NCBI RefSeq assembly: GCF_020511155.1
Contig: NZ_CP041216.1
Coordinates: 1,922,001 to 1,986,000, forward strand
Length of the DNA stretch: 64,000 nt
Direction of reading: 5' to 3'
From: Shewanella glacialimarina
GTDB taxonomy: Bacteria; Pseudomonadota; Gammaproteobacteria; Enterobacterales; Shewanellaceae
Within the stretch, counting starts at the first letter, position 1. Each line of letters opens with the position of its first letter. Under the pieces are notes generated by a model. It was not told where the DNA came from, did no database searches, and worked only from the letters and a program-made list of their open reading frames with translations. Both the position numbers and the translations under genes were made by a program. Below are positions 9,038-24,951 of this stretch, piece by piece.

Positions 9038-9696
9038 GATAAATTAACCTTATCCATAAGCAGTTGCTGCAACGCTATAACCGCTTGCGTGCGATTACGA
9101 ACCCCGAGTTTACGAAAAATAGCCGTAGCATGGGCCTTAATGGTCGCTTCTGACACACCAAAGTCATAGGCAATCTGCTTATTTAATAATCCTTCGGCAA
9201 ACATTTGTAATACTTTGTACTGCTGCGGGGTTAAATCAGATAAACGGCTGGCCATTTGGTCTGTCGGATCATCACTTACTGGTAAAATTTGGGTGCCAGC
9301 GGGCAACCAAATATCGCCATATAAAACGGCATTTAGGGCTTCTGCCAAGGTTTCCATTGATGACGATTTCGGGATAAAACCACTGCTACCATAATGTATG
9401 GCACGGCTAATGGTATTGATGTCTTCATGTGCGGAAATGACCACAACAGGAATATTAGGGTAATGACTGCGCAAATGGATAAGCGTCGAATACCCATGTG
9501 ATCCCGGCATTTGTAAATCTAACAAAATAAGGTCAACAGGGACTTCGGTTGAGTCCATCAATTTTTGTAATGCTTCTGCGCTGTCAGCTTCAAACCATTG
9601 AGTGTTATTAAAAGCTAAGCTTAAAGCTTGTCGCAAGGCATTACGAAATAAGGGGTGGTCGTCGGCAATAATGATACTTAAATTTTCTAGCTTCAT
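9034..9696 (-). CDS. NarL/LuxR-type response regulator
   Basis: A 220-residue transcription factor: receiver domain (about 1-125) with acidic pocket ADDH (11-14), phosphoacceptor D60 in LILLDLQMPG, Ser in VVISAHED and Lys in FIPKSS; then a C-terminal LuxR helix-turn-helix (about 155-215, LSDLTPQQYKVLQMFAEGL and SEATIKAHATAIFRKLGVRNRTQA). All phosphorylation residues are present, so it should be controlled by a kinase, but none is encoded beside it. Its 3' end overlaps the DUF938 gene. The regulon cannot be told from sequence. Confidence 0.9.
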   Translation of the reverse strand: MKLENLSIIIADDHPLFRNALRQALSLAFNNTQWFEADSAEALQKLMDSTEVPVDLILLDLQMPGSHGYSTLIHLRSHYPNIPVVVISAHEDINTISRAIHYGSSGFIPKSSSMETLAEALNAVLYGDIWLPAGTQILPVSDDPTDQMASRLSDLTPQQYKVLQMFAEGLLNKQIAYDFGVSEATIKAHATAIFRKLGVRNRTQAVIALQQLLMDKVNLS

Positions 9697-12237
<2,541 letters not shown>

Positions 12238-12287
12238 ACATAAATAGCTGCTTAGATTGCAAATCTAAAGGCAATATTTGAATGTAA

Positions 12288-12331
12288 ACCATTGTGTTGC
12301 GCATTAAGGTGCGCGGCACAGTGGTTTTTTT
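12288..12331 (+). terminator. katG terminator
   Basis: Fifteen-base stem (12288-12302 with 12311-12325, three G-U pairs) and an 8-base loop, followed by a run of seven T. Strong intrinsic terminator. Confidence 0.85.
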
Positions 12332-12467
12332 ATATACTGTTTACGGTCAATGAATCATTTAACCTCACACTTGATCATCAGCTTGAAGCTCACCAGAACC
12401 AAGATCAACTTCTAATGTGGTATGTATGCCACTATAATAACGACAAATTATAGAATATTAGGCCGTT

Positions 12468-12821
12468 ATGAATAATAACCGAGAGATAGTTGACCATTTA
12501 CGCGATCGTATTCCGACGTTTGAATGTAAACCAGGTTGCCACGATTGCTGCGGGCCTGTCACCACCTCCTCAGAAGAAATGTCACGTTTACCAGTGAAAT
12601 CAGATGCTGAGCATGACGCGGCATTAAATGAGTTTAACTGCGTACATTTAGGGCCAAATGGTTGTACGGTTTACGATGAAAGACCATTAATATGCCGGTT
12701 ATTTGGTACTACACCTAATATGCCATGCCCAAATAGCTGTCGTCCCCAAGAGATGATTGATATTAAAGTTGAAAATCAAATTCATCATTTCATCAAAAAT
12801 ACCCGCCAGGTATTAGTGTAA
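12468..12821 (+). CDS. YkgJ family cysteine-cluster protein
   Basis: A 117-residue cytosolic protein with ten cysteines, the zinc or iron-sulfur binding pattern of YkgJ/UPF0153: FECKPGCHDCCGP (residues about 18-30), then FNCVHLGPNGCTVYDERPLICRLFG (about 60-84) and MPCPNSCRP. The family is implicated in metal-cluster or modification chemistry but has no settled function. Monocistronic, downstream of katG but separated from it by a terminator and about 230 bases. Confidence 0.88.
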   Translation: MNNNREIVDHLRDRIPTFECKPGCHDCCGPVTTSSEEMSRLPVKSDAEHDAALNEFNCVHLGPNGCTVYDERPLICRLFGTTPNMPCPNSCRPQEMIDIKVENQIHHFIKNTRQVLV

Positions 12822-12917
12822 ATGTGATGTGGTTGGAAAATAGCTGACGTTAACTTGACCGACATCCTTGTGGTCATTGATAAAGTTGATGTTTCTATTA
12901 TTGGAGTGCTATGTGCG

Positions 12918-13403
12918 TTAGCCTAATGGCCAAACCTTGGTAGGATTGCGTTGTTCATCCACTGCAACAAAAGTAAATACACCTCTAATCGCATGTTCGC
13001 GATGGTCGTCATACATATTTTCGACGAAAATATTCACTTCAACTTTAAGCGAGGTATTACCCACATGAATAACCCTAGCGACTAATTCGGCTAAACTGCC
13101 TGCTGGAATGGCTTTTTTAAAATCAATTCTGTCGGAGCTAACAGTAACTAAAGACTTTCTGCAAAAACGAGTCGCAGCAATGAAAGCGGTTTCGTCCATC
13201 CATGCTAATGCATCGCCACCAAATAAAGTGTTGTGATGATTGGTGTTAGACGGAAAAATAGCTTTAATGACGCGAGCTTCAGATTGGTCAATGCGGGTGA
13301 GCATTTCGTCTGACATTAGGTTTGCTTTAGGTGAATTTGTTGTCGTTGTTGTACTTGATTTATGGGTTGTGTTTGAGCTGGTATCAGTGGCGGTAAGGGG
13401 CAT
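12918..13403 (-). CDS. Hotdog-fold acyl-CoA thioesterase
   Basis: A 161-residue thioesterase of the YciA/ACOT type that hydrolyses acyl-CoA to free acid and CoA. The hotdog domain starts near residue 38 (RVIKAIFPSNTNHHNTLFGGDALAWMDETAF); the Asn-His and Asp/Glu positions in NTLFGGDALAWMDE form the active site, and DRIDFKKAIPAGSL follows. Unusually, the first about 30 residues are a Thr/Ser-rich extension (SSNTTHKSSTTTTTNS) not seen in YciA. The first ATG is still favoured because TAGGAG lies just before it; an internal Met at residue 30 would give the ordinary length. Confidence 0.9.
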   Translation of the reverse strand: MPLTATDTSSNTTHKSSTTTTTNSPKANLMSDEMLTRIDQSEARVIKAIFPSNTNHHNTLFGGDALAWMDETAFIAATRFCRKSLVTVSSDRIDFKKAIPAGSLAELVARVIHVGNTSLKVEVNIFVENMYDDHREHAIRGVFTFVAVDEQRNPTKVWPLG

Positions 13404-13492
13404 ATTACTCCTAAGGATTATGCGAAACTAAGGTTGAATACTGAATTTTTAGAGGGTATTAACCTAATTTAAAAACAATTACTCAAAATCAT

Positions 13493-13527
13493 TTAAGGCT
13501 TCATTTCATTAAAATGAGAAGCCTTAA
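13493..13527 (-). terminator. Possible terminator after the kdn operon
   Basis: Ten-base perfect stem TTAAGGCTTC / GAAGCCTTAA with a 15-base loop, 50 bases beyond the DUF2897 stop. The T-tract on the minus strand is short (ATTTTG), so this is moderately convincing. Confidence 0.55.
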
Positions 13528-13576
13528 ATGTGAGTAACAACATTGGTTTTAAAGATTTAACAACAGCCAGTGAGCA

Positions 13577-13834
13577 TTAATCTGCTTTTGTTGATGGGTT
13601 ATCTTTTTTGCTTGTATCAGTACTATTTATACCAGCATTATCGCCTGTATTGTCATTCTGATGTTCATCGGCATTTTTATCTGCGCTTTCACCTGGAGCA
13701 ATGCTTTTATCTTTGTGATCACCTAAATGTGGCATTTTAAATTTAGCGCTGTACTTTAATACGGCTAAATTACTGGCAATCACACCAAGTACTAACCCAA
13801 TGATGATCCACACTTCAAAACCTGATAAATCCAT
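13577..13834 (-). CDS. DUF2897 family membrane-anchored protein
   Basis: An 85-residue protein with one N-terminal membrane span (about residues 8-27, VWIIIGLVLGVIASNLAVL) and a hydrophilic, acidic, Asp/Asn/Lys-rich tail that is probably disordered. The N-terminal part matches the DUF2897 family of Shewanella and relatives. It lies 20 bases after kdsB and is probably the last gene of the kdn operon. Function unknown. Confidence 0.75.
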   Translation of the reverse strand: MDLSGFEVWIIIGLVLGVIASNLAVLKYSAKFKMPHLGDHKDKSIAPGESADKNADEHQNDNTGDNAGINSTDTSKKDNPSTKAD

Positions 13835-13854
13835 AATGATGCTCCAAGGTTTAG

Positions 13855-14592
13855 TTAATCAACCGCTAAGCGTAATTCACATTTACGAATATCATCAGGG
13901 GTATCAACTTCTGGTGAATCGAATGCGCTAATCGCGATTTTTATTTTATAGCCGTATTCTAATGCACGCAGTTGCTCTAATTTTTCTAGGTCTTCTAACT
14001 TACCTAGTGGTAATTGGGCAAAGGCATTAACAAAACGACGGGTGTAAGCATAAACACCTAAGTGTTTGTAGACAGGGTAGTCGTTAGTGTCACGGCCAAA
14101 CGGAATGCGTGCGCGTGAGAAATACAATGCGTTGAAGTCATTATCGAACACCATTTTAACGTGCATTGGGTCGTCTAATTCTTTCTTATCGGTGATTTCA
14201 AACCCTAAGGTCGCCATTTCAAATTCACCAGGATGGCGTTCAAATAAGCTAATGATTTGTTCAATCGAAATAGGGTCAATTAAGGGTTGATCGCCCTGTA
14301 GGTTAATCACTAAATCATCATCGGCTAAGCCTAACTGGCTGATAGCATCATTAATACGGTCTGTACCCGATGCGGCATCAGCGCTAGTCATAACCACTTT
14401 ACCACCAAAACCTTCAACGGCATCTTTAATGCGGACATCATCAGTAGCAACGTAAATATTGTCTAATCCTCTGGCTAATGAGGCACGTTCGTAAACGTGT
14501 TGGATCATCGGTTTACCATTAATCGGCGCTAATGGCTTTCCAGGAAAACGGCTTGAACCATAACGAGCTGGAATTAATAGAGTAACATTCAT
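13855..14592 (-). CDS. kdsB: 3-deoxy-manno-octulosonate cytidylyltransferase (acting on 8-amino-Kdo)
   Basis: Activates the inner-core sugar with CTP to give the CMP-sugar used by the lipid A transferase. The 245-residue product has the N-terminal nucleotide-binding motif [17 protein letters not shown] (residues 5-21), [18 protein letters not shown] with the metal-binding Asp, and [11 protein letters not shown]. Directly downstream of kdnA and kdnB, whose S. oneidensis orthologues convert Kdo to 8-amino-Kdo, so its physiological substrate is inferred to be 8-amino-3,8-dideoxy-manno-octulosonate. Confidence 0.94.
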   Translation of the reverse strand: MNVTLLIPARYGSSRFPGKPLAPINGKPMIQHVYERASLARGLDNIYVATDDVRIKDAVEGFGGKVVMTSADAASGTDRINDAISQLGLADDDLVINLQGDQPLIDPISIEQIISLFERHPGEFEMATLGFEITDKKELDDPMHVKMVFDNDFNALYFSRARIPFGRDTNDYPVYKHLGVYAYTRRFVNAFAQLPLGKLEDLEKLEQLRALEYGYKIKIAISAFDSPEVDTPDDIRKCELRLAVD

Positions 14593-14663
14593 TAATAAAA
14601 ACCTATTTTAATGGTAAACAAAAGGGCTCATCTGAGCCCTTATGACAAAATGACTTAGACGTA

Positions 14664-15758
<1,095 letters not shown>

Positions 15759-15809
15759 TTACTGTAAAAAGTACTATCACCTCAAATGAGGTGATAGAAG
15801 ATAAGTTAT

Positions 15810-17006
<1,197 letters not shown>

Positions 17007-17198
17007 CTAAAATTCTACGCATCTTTGCGTTTACATAAACCCGCTAATTATAACTAGGTTAGTGGGGAGACTGCGACAGTTATTGAAAAATAATTCATTT
17101 TTCTTTATTGCTTAGCTTAGGAGGTTAAATAACATCTTGAAAATATATGCAGGTATTACATCTTGTTATTAAGGCTTATTTCTGATTATACTGCTGCA

Positions 17199-17286
17199 CA
17201 TCTTGTCGGAGTGCCTTTAAAGGCTGAGACCGTTAATTCGGGATCCGTTGAACCTGATCAGGCTAAAACCTGCGTAGGTAACAAGC
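17199..17286 (+). ncRNA. TPP riboswitch (THI-box)
   Basis: Between kdnA and thiC lies the thiamine pyrophosphate aptamer. The closing stem is CTTGTCGGAGTGCC pairing with GGTAACAAG. The pyrimidine-sensing arm contains the invariant CTGAGA (17224-17229) after AAGG, followed by CCGTTAATTCGGGATCCGTTGAACCTGATCAGG and the second conserved block ACCTGCGTAGG (17268-17278). It should bind TPP and shut off the thiC-thiH operon when thiamine is ample. Confidence 0.95.
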
Positions 17287-17313
17287 ATAATAATCTTGTG
17301 TGATTATTCATGC

Positions 17314-17353
17314 GTAAAACTTAAGTGGTTTTACCATATCCACTTAGTTTTAC
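17314..17353 (+). promoter_or_regulatory. Candidate expression-platform hairpin of the TPP riboswitch
   Basis: GTAAAACTTAAGTGG (17314-17328) pairs with CCACTTAGTTTTAC (17340-17353), 14 bp with one bulged base and an 11-base loop. There is no T-run after it, so it is unlikely to be a simple terminator. It lies between the aptamer and the thiC ribosome-binding site and more likely serves RNA rearrangement controlling translation or Rho access. Mechanism not proven. Confidence 0.5.
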
Positions 17354-17371
17354 CCGTGTTTACCTCTTTGA

Positions 17372-19482
<2,111 letters not shown>

Positions 19483-19483
<1 letters not shown>

Positions 19484-21513
19484 TGGCGCCAGTAATTCAA
19501 TCTGTCCAATCAGCAGTTAAAAAGTCAGCAGGGCTTAAGCCGATAGTGTGGACTATTGCAGGATCAGACAGTGGTGGCGGAGCCGGTATTCAAGCCGACT
19601 TAGCCACTATTGCTGACTTGCAATGCCATGGTTGCAGTGTCATCACCACGCTTACAGCCCAAAACTCAGTACAGGTGAGTTTAGTTGAGGCTGTGTCAGA
19701 AAAAATGTTACTGGCACAGCTCAATACGTTAGTCACCGACATGCCGCCTAAAGCGATTAAAATCGGTTTGCTTGCCAATCAGCATCAGCTTAATCAGCTG
19801 GCTAATTGGTTGCGAAATTTTAGCACTAGTACTAATAACGAGCTCGATGGTAGGGCAAGCATAGCGGTTATCCTTGACCCTGTAATGGTCGCAAGCAGTG
19901 GTGATAAGCTTAACCAGCACAGGCTAGATTTTAGTCCATTTAAAGGAGTGATTAATATGATCACCCCAAACCAGATGGAGTTAATCAGCCTTGTTGAAGC
20001 GATAAACACTAACGTGACAGATGATAGTGGCGGTCAGCATAAGTTAACTGATACTCAAAATATGACGCTTGATTGCATGGTTAATATGGCCAAGCGGGTG
20101 AGTGATTATTTTGAGTGTGCTGTTGTCGCCAAAGGTGGCGATGCGCCATGGCAAACTGATAAAGCCCATGATGTCTATATTTGCCATCATGTTGAAGGTG
20201 GCAGCGCCGAGCATAATAACAGCGTGTTTATATTAAGCTCAGATCGCGTGGATACGGTTAACAACCATGGCAGTGGCTGCACCTTGTCATCTGCAATGGC
20301 CAGTTTTATCGCACAGGATTTTGTGCAGCACGATGCCATAGTATTAGCTAAAGCCTATGTCACTAACGGTCTTAAACACAGTATTAAGCTTGGTCAAGGG
20401 CCTGGATGTTTAGCCAGAACCGGTTGGCCAACATCGCTTGAGTTAATGCCACATATTTTACAGTTAGCTGTAGATGTTAAAGCTACCGATACAGCGCCAA
20501 AGGAGGTTGCTTTAGCGGTAAAACCATCCCTTGGAATTGATCAACAAGTTAATAACTCGCTATTAAGAACAGCTACTATTAATTTCACAAAACTGTCGAC
20601 ACCACTAGGTATTTATCCTGTGGTGTCATCGGTAGATATGTTAGAGAAGCTATTGAAAGCGGGCTGTAAAACAGTGCAACTGCGGATTAAGCAAGATGTG
20701 GAAGATATGCAAGTAGTGTCCTATGACAAGGTGCACAGTTTTGTTGATGAACAGCACAAAGCGATGTGGTTAGCAAAATACGGTTCAGGGCAGTTAAGTT
20801 CAGAACCGAAAGCCTCAGCGCCTATTGCCGCTAAATACCTTTTAGATCAACACCAGTCAGAACAACAGCAGTTAGAACAACAGCAGTTAGAACAACAAAT
20901 ACAACGTGCTATTCAGCTCGGTCGAGACTTTAATGCCCAATTGTTTATTAATGACCACTGGCAACTTGCACTTAAGCACGGTGCATTTGGGGTACATTTA
21001 GGTCAAGAAGATGCCTTAGTTGCAGATTTATCGGCCCTTGCAGCAAATAATATCGCGCTTGGGTTATCTAGCCATAGTTACTTTGAAATACTACTCGCGA
21101 CTCAGTTAAAACTATCCTATATCGCCCTAGGGCATATATTCGCCACCACAACTAAACAGATGCCATCCAAGCCACAGGGGTTAACAAAACTAGCCTGTTA
21201 TGTGTCGTTACTAAATGGTCATTATCCCACCGTTGCTATTGGGGGAATTGATGGTGATTGCTTAAAAGAGGTTGCCGAAACTGGTGTAGATGATGTTGCA
21301 GTGGTGCGGGCAATAACTCAGGCCAAAGATGCGGCTGTTGCCTATAAAAACTTGAGTCAGCAATGGCAACAGTTAACCGAGTCGTCATTTCAAACAGAAC
21401 CAACACAGCAAACGGGATCTAGTTCTCAAACTAGATCGACTCCGCCTAATCGACAAACCCAATACCAAGATAGTGATATTACCGCTAGCCAAACGCATTT
21501 GGAGGGCATATGA
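19483..21513 (+). CDS. thiDE: Bifunctional HMP/HMP-P kinase and thiamine-phosphate synthase
   Basis: Fusion of ThiD and ThiE, 676 residues. ThiD half (about 18-310): IAGSDSGGGAGIQADL, TTLTAQNS, DPVMVASSGDKL and the P-loop-like NNHGSGCTLSSAMASF; it phosphorylates the pyrimidine twice. ThiE half (about 365-650): YPVVSSVDM, CKTVQLRIKQ, LFINDHWQLALKHGAFGVHLGQED, LGLSSHSYFE, LGHIFATTTKQM and VAIGGIDG; it joins pyrimidine and thiazole moieties. ThiE is interrupted after LRIK by about 55 extra residues containing a Gln/Glu-rich tandem repeat (QLEQQ) before the normal sequence resumes. A Gln/Thr-rich tail of about 30 residues ends the protein. Overlaps thiF by 4 bases. Confidence 0.95.
20860..20897 (+). 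repeat. 15-bp tandem repeat inside thiE half
   Basis: Two and a half copies of GAACAACAGCAGTTA (20860-20874, 20875-20889, 20890-20897), encoding EQQQL units in the insertion of the ThiE domain. Multiple of three, so copy changes keep frame. Confidence 0.85.
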
Positions 21514-22325
21514 AAACTAGCTTAAATGATCATGAATACATTCAGTACTCCAAACAAATGCTACTAACTGATGTGTCAGAAAAAGGCCAGTTAGCTTTGA
21601 TGAATGCCACCGCTATTATCGTCGGCGTTGGAGGTTTAGGGCAGCTGGTGGCGCAATACTTAGCCGCATCTGGGGTGAGTATAATTCATCTTATTGATGG
21701 TGATGATGTCGAGTTGTCTAACCTGCCTCGGCAAATATTGTTTAATGCTAATGATATAGGGAGTAATAAAGCCAGTATTGCTATGAAAAAATTACATCAA
21801 AGGAATGTGGTTTGTGATTTAAGCGCCCATCAGGTGTTTATTAATCCTGGTAACTATCAGGCATTATTTGACAGCCTTGTACCCAAATCTTCATTAGCTA
21901 GCGGCCTTTCATCAGCCGTATTGTTTGATTGCTGCGACAATTTTACTACCCGGCAATTAGTTAATCGGATCGCGATTGAATATAAAATGCCGCTGATAAG
22001 TGCATCAATTTCTGCTGATCAAGGCCAATGGTTCGTCTATTTACCTCAGTCAAATTCATCTGAGACGCAAGCATTAAGCATTAACTCTCACGGTTGTTAT
22101 CACTGTGTTTATCCGTCCGACAGTATTTTAAGCCAAAATTGTAGCCAAGCAGGGGTGTTAGGCCCAGCAGTTGGGGTTATGGCATCGATGCAGGCGTTAG
22201 CAGGTATGAACCAGATGATTGGCCGGCCAATAGAGTACGGGGTCTTACATCGTTTTGATGCTAAAAGGCTGTCTTGGTCAAAAGCCAAAATGAATATTGA
22301 TAAGCATTGCCATGTTTGCCAGTAA
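21510..22325 (+). CDS. thiF: ThiS adenylyltransferase (ThiF/MoeB family)
   Basis: E1-like enzyme that adenylates the C-terminal glycine of ThiS for sulfur transfer. 271 residues: nucleotide-binding GVGGLGQLVAQYLAASG (about 38-54), IDGDDVELSNLPRQILF with the Arg-Gln pair, DCCDNFTTRQL, two zinc CxxC pairs (CYHCVYP and CHVC at the very C-terminus), and Cys in NCSQAGVLGP corresponding to the thiol-conjugating cysteine. Overlaps thiDE by ATGA. MoeB activity is possible in principle, but the setting before thiS argues for ThiF. Confidence 0.93.
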   Translation: MKTSLNDHEYIQYSKQMLLTDVSEKGQLALMNATAIIVGVGGLGQLVAQYLAASGVSIIHLIDGDDVELSNLPRQILFNANDIGSNKASIAMKKLHQRNVVCDLSAHQVFINPGNYQALFDSLVPKSSLASGLSSAVLFDCCDNFTTRQLVNRIAIEYKMPLISASISADQGQWFVYLPQSNSSETQALSINSHGCYHCVYPSDSILSQNCSQAGVLGPAVGVMASMQALAGMNQMIGRPIEYGVLHRFDAKRLSWSKAKMNIDKHCHVCQ

Positions 22326-22419
22326 CGTATCTGTCAGTGATGGCAAAAGTGGATGACCTAAATGATGAGCAAGGTTGTTGAACACTAACAGTAACAAACA
22401 CAATAGTTAAGGTGCAGTG

Positions 22420-22623
22420 ATGATTGAAATCAACATCAATGGAGAACTACAGCGTCTTCAGCCCAATACCTCATTAGCCCAAGTGCTAGTGCTAAAACAG
22501 ATAGAGCCTAGAAGTGTCGCGCTGGTGGTTAATCAGCAAATCATTCCACGCAGCGAGTGGCATCAATATCAATGCCAAGCTAATGATCAACTTGAATTTT
22601 TTTCCGCCGTAGCGGGAGGGTAA
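22420..22623 (+). CDS. thiS: Sulfur carrier protein ThiS
   Basis: Ubiquitin-like 67-residue sulfur carrier ending in AVAGG; the C-terminal Gly-Gly becomes the thiocarboxylate used by ThiG. The ATG at 22420 is preferred over a GTG one codon earlier because AAGG lies 7 bases upstream. One base separates the stop from the thiG start. Confidence 0.95.
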   Translation: MIEININGELQRLQPNTSLAQVLVLKQIEPRSVALVVNQQIIPRSEWHQYQCQANDQLEFFSAVAGG

Positions 22624-22624
22624 T

Positions 22625-23401
22625 ATGTTAACGATAGCCGATCATCAATTTGAATCCCGCTTATTCACTGGTACAGGTAAGTTTGCTAATTCGGCCACTA
22701 TGTTGGCCTCTATCGAAGCGTCAAAGTCACAGTTAGTGACGCTAGCGATGAAGCGAATCGATTTTAAAAACGGCTTAGATGATTTACTGAGTCCGTTACA
22801 GCAATTAGGGGTAAAACTACTGCCTAATACCGCAGGGGCCAGAAATGCTAAAGAAGCCATTTTTGCCGCCGAACTAGCCTTTGAAATGTTAGGCACTAAA
22901 TGGATTAAGCTAGAAATTCATCCTGATCCAAAATACTTAATGCCCGATCCAATAGAGACATTAATCGCTGCCCAAACGCTATGTGAGAGAGGCTTTATTG
23001 TATTGCCCTATATCCATGCTGATCCTGTGTTATGTCGTCGTTTAGAAGAAGTTGGCTGCGCTGCAGTTATGCCACTGGGAAGCCCTATTGGCAGTAATCA
23101 AGGCTTAGCCACCGAAGCTTTTTTAAAAATAATTATTGAGCAATCAAGCGTGCCAGTGATTGTTGATGCCGGTATCGGTGCACCTTCACAGGCATGCCGT
23201 GCAATGGAGATGGGAGCTGATGCTGTGTTAGTCAATACTGCCATTGCCAGCAGCGCTAATCCTGTTTTAATGGCCGATTGTTTTAAAAAAGCAGTCCAAA
23301 GTGGTCGACAAGCTTATCAAGCAGGCCTGGGTGTAGTTAGTGCTAATGCCCATAATACCAGTCCGTTAACGGGGTTTTTAACCTCGAGTATGGTGGGCTA
23401 A
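22625..23401 (+). CDS. thiG: Thiazole synthase
   Basis: TIM-barrel enzyme that builds the thiazole phosphate from DXP, dehydroglycine and ThiS thiocarboxylate. 258 residues with [12 protein letters not shown] (9-20), [45 protein letters not shown] (the Lys of IKLEIH forms the imine with DXP), [12 protein letters not shown] and [13 protein letters not shown] near the phosphate site. Its last base overlaps the thiH ATG. Confidence 0.97.
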   Translation: MLTIADHQFESRLFTGTGKFANSATMLASIEASKSQLVTLAMKRIDFKNGLDDLLSPLQQLGVKLLPNTAGARNAKEAIFAAELAFEMLGTKWIKLEIHPDPKYLMPDPIETLIAAQTLCERGFIVLPYIHADPVLCRRLEEVGCAAVMPLGSPIGSNQGLATEAFLKIIIEQSSVPVIVDAGIGAPSQACRAMEMGADAVLVNTAIASSANPVLMADCFKKAVQSGRQAYQAGLGVVSANAHNTSPLTGFLTSSMVG

Positions 23402-24513
23402 TGCGCTACTCAGAAACATTTAGCCAGCTCAACATTGATGATTTATCAATGAAGCTGTATGCCAGTTCAGCTGCTGATGTTGAGCGAGCATTGCAACATG
23501 CTAGTGGCAATCTAAACAGTTTAATGGCGCTGTTATCGCCTGCTGCACAGCCGTATATTGAGCAAATGGCACAGGAGTCGGCTCGTTTAACTCGACAGCG
23601 TTTTGGGGCTAACTTAGGGTTGTACTTACCCTTATATTTGTCAAATTTGTGCGCCAATGAATGTGATTACTGTGGTTTTACCATGAGTAATAAAATCAAA
23701 CGTAAAACCTTAAATGATGATGAGATTTTAGCTGAAGTGGACATCATTAAATCCCGTGGATTTGACTCTGTTTTGTTAGTTTCCGGTGAACATGAAACTA
23801 AAGTTGGTATTGAATATTTTGCTCATGTTTTACCACAAATAAAGCAACATTTTAGTTATGTGGCAATGGAAGTACAGCCGCTTGAAACAGATGAATACCG
23901 TCGTCTCGTTTCCCAAGGGTTAGATGCTGTAATGGTTTATCAAGAAACCTATCGGGCGCACACTTATGCAAAACATCATACCCGCGGTAAAAAACAAGAT
24001 TTTAATTATCGTCTCGATACTCCTGACAGGGTCGCTAAGTCTGGGGTGGATAAAATCGGATTAGGGGTGCTGTTAGGGTTAGATGACTGGCGTATAGATG
24101 CGTTATTAATGGGGTATCATCTTGATTATCTTGAGCGACAATATTGGCGAACCCGCTACAGTATTTCACTGCCAAGGTTACGGCCATGCACCGGCGGAAT
24201 TGAACCTAAAGTCGTGTTAACCGATATAGGCTTAGTGCAAATGATTTGTGCATTTAGACTGTTTAATCATCAGCTTGATATTAGTTTGTCTACCCGTGAA
24301 ACCCCTGAATTTAGAGATAACATATTGCCACTTGGGATCACCAATATCAGTGCGGGCAGTTCAACCCAACCAGGGGGTTATCAGCAGCCAAATAGTCAGT
24401 TGGATCAGTTTGAAATAAGCGACCAGCGCAATGTTGGACAGGTGATAGCAGCCATGCAACAAAAGGGCTTTAATCCAGTGTTTAAAGATTGGGAAAATAG
24501 CTGGATAAAATGA
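23401..24513 (+). CDS. thiH: 2-iminoacetate synthase (tyrosine lyase)
   Basis: Radical SAM enzyme that cleaves tyrosine to dehydroglycine for ThiG. 370 residues; the 4Fe-4S motif CANECDYCGF (Cys-x3-Cys-x2-Cys) lies at about residues 83-92, followed by LLVSGEHE, MEVQPLETDEY, VYQETYR and SLPRLRPCTGG. The C-terminal half includes the BATS-type region STRE and SAGSSTQPGGY. Last gene of the operon; ThiH rather than ThiO implies an anaerobic-capable, tyrosine-based route. Confidence 0.96.
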   Translation: MRYSETFSQLNIDDLSMKLYASSAADVERALQHASGNLNSLMALLSPAAQPYIEQMAQESARLTRQRFGANLGLYLPLYLSNLCANECDYCGFTMSNKIKRKTLNDDEILAEVDIIKSRGFDSVLLVSGEHETKVGIEYFAHVLPQIKQHFSYVAMEVQPLETDEYRRLVSQGLDAVMVYQETYRAHTYAKHHTRGKKQDFNYRLDTPDRVAKSGVDKIGLGVLLGLDDWRIDALLMGYHLDYLERQYWRTRYSISLPRLRPCTGGIEPKVVLTDIGLVQMICAFRLFNHQLDISLSTRETPEFRDNILPLGITNISAGSSTQPGGYQQPNSQLDQFEISDQRNVGQVIAAMQQKGFNPVFKDWENSWIK

Positions 24514-24596
24514 TAATCGAAACGGTTAAATACTGTACATTTTAGCCAGTATGAGCGATACTGAGTTAAGTTTTATTGGTTATCAGAGGACGTATT

Positions 24597-24878
24597 ATGC
24601 AAATTCAATCCGCGTATTCATCGGGCGTTCAAGGTTTACAAAATTCTCAACAAGGTCTGGCGCAGGCAACTACCGCAGTTGCAGCTCCCGATCCTAAGCC
24701 GACAGCACCTGCGGCTCAACAGGATACGGTAACATTAAGTAGCCAAGCTGTTGAACAGTCAGATAAAACCAGTGCATTAGTCTCTGCCGTTGAATCAGAA
24801 CAGCAAGGCGAAGCTTCAGTTAAAGTGATAGAAGCCGCTACCGAAACGGTTGGCAGCATTATCAATATTGAGGCCTAA
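24597..24878 (+). CDS. Small hypothetical protein, Ala/Gln-rich
   Basis: A 93-residue protein of unknown family. The ATG at 24597 is preferred over an in-frame TTG at 24576 because CAGAGGA precedes it. The N-terminus MQIQSAYSSGVQGLQNSQQGLAQA is amphipathic and reminiscent of flagellar rod/hook N-termini, the middle is Ala/Pro-rich (PDPKPTAPAAQQ), then DTVTLSSQAVEQS and a C-terminal helix VKVIEAATETVGSIINIEA. No signal peptide or membrane segment. It sits 73 bases before the SprA-like gene, which starts similarly without a signal peptide. The resemblance to flagellar proteins is only a hint. Confidence 0.7.
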   Translation: MQIQSAYSSGVQGLQNSQQGLAQATTAVAAPDPKPTAPAAQQDTVTLSSQAVEQSDKTSALVSAVESEQQGEASVKVIEAATETVGSIINIEA

Positions 24879-24951
24879 TGAGTTAAGTGAGCGGTGAGCG
24901 TTTAATGAATCTTTAGCGCCACAGCACCACTTATCTCACTTGTGATGAAAA

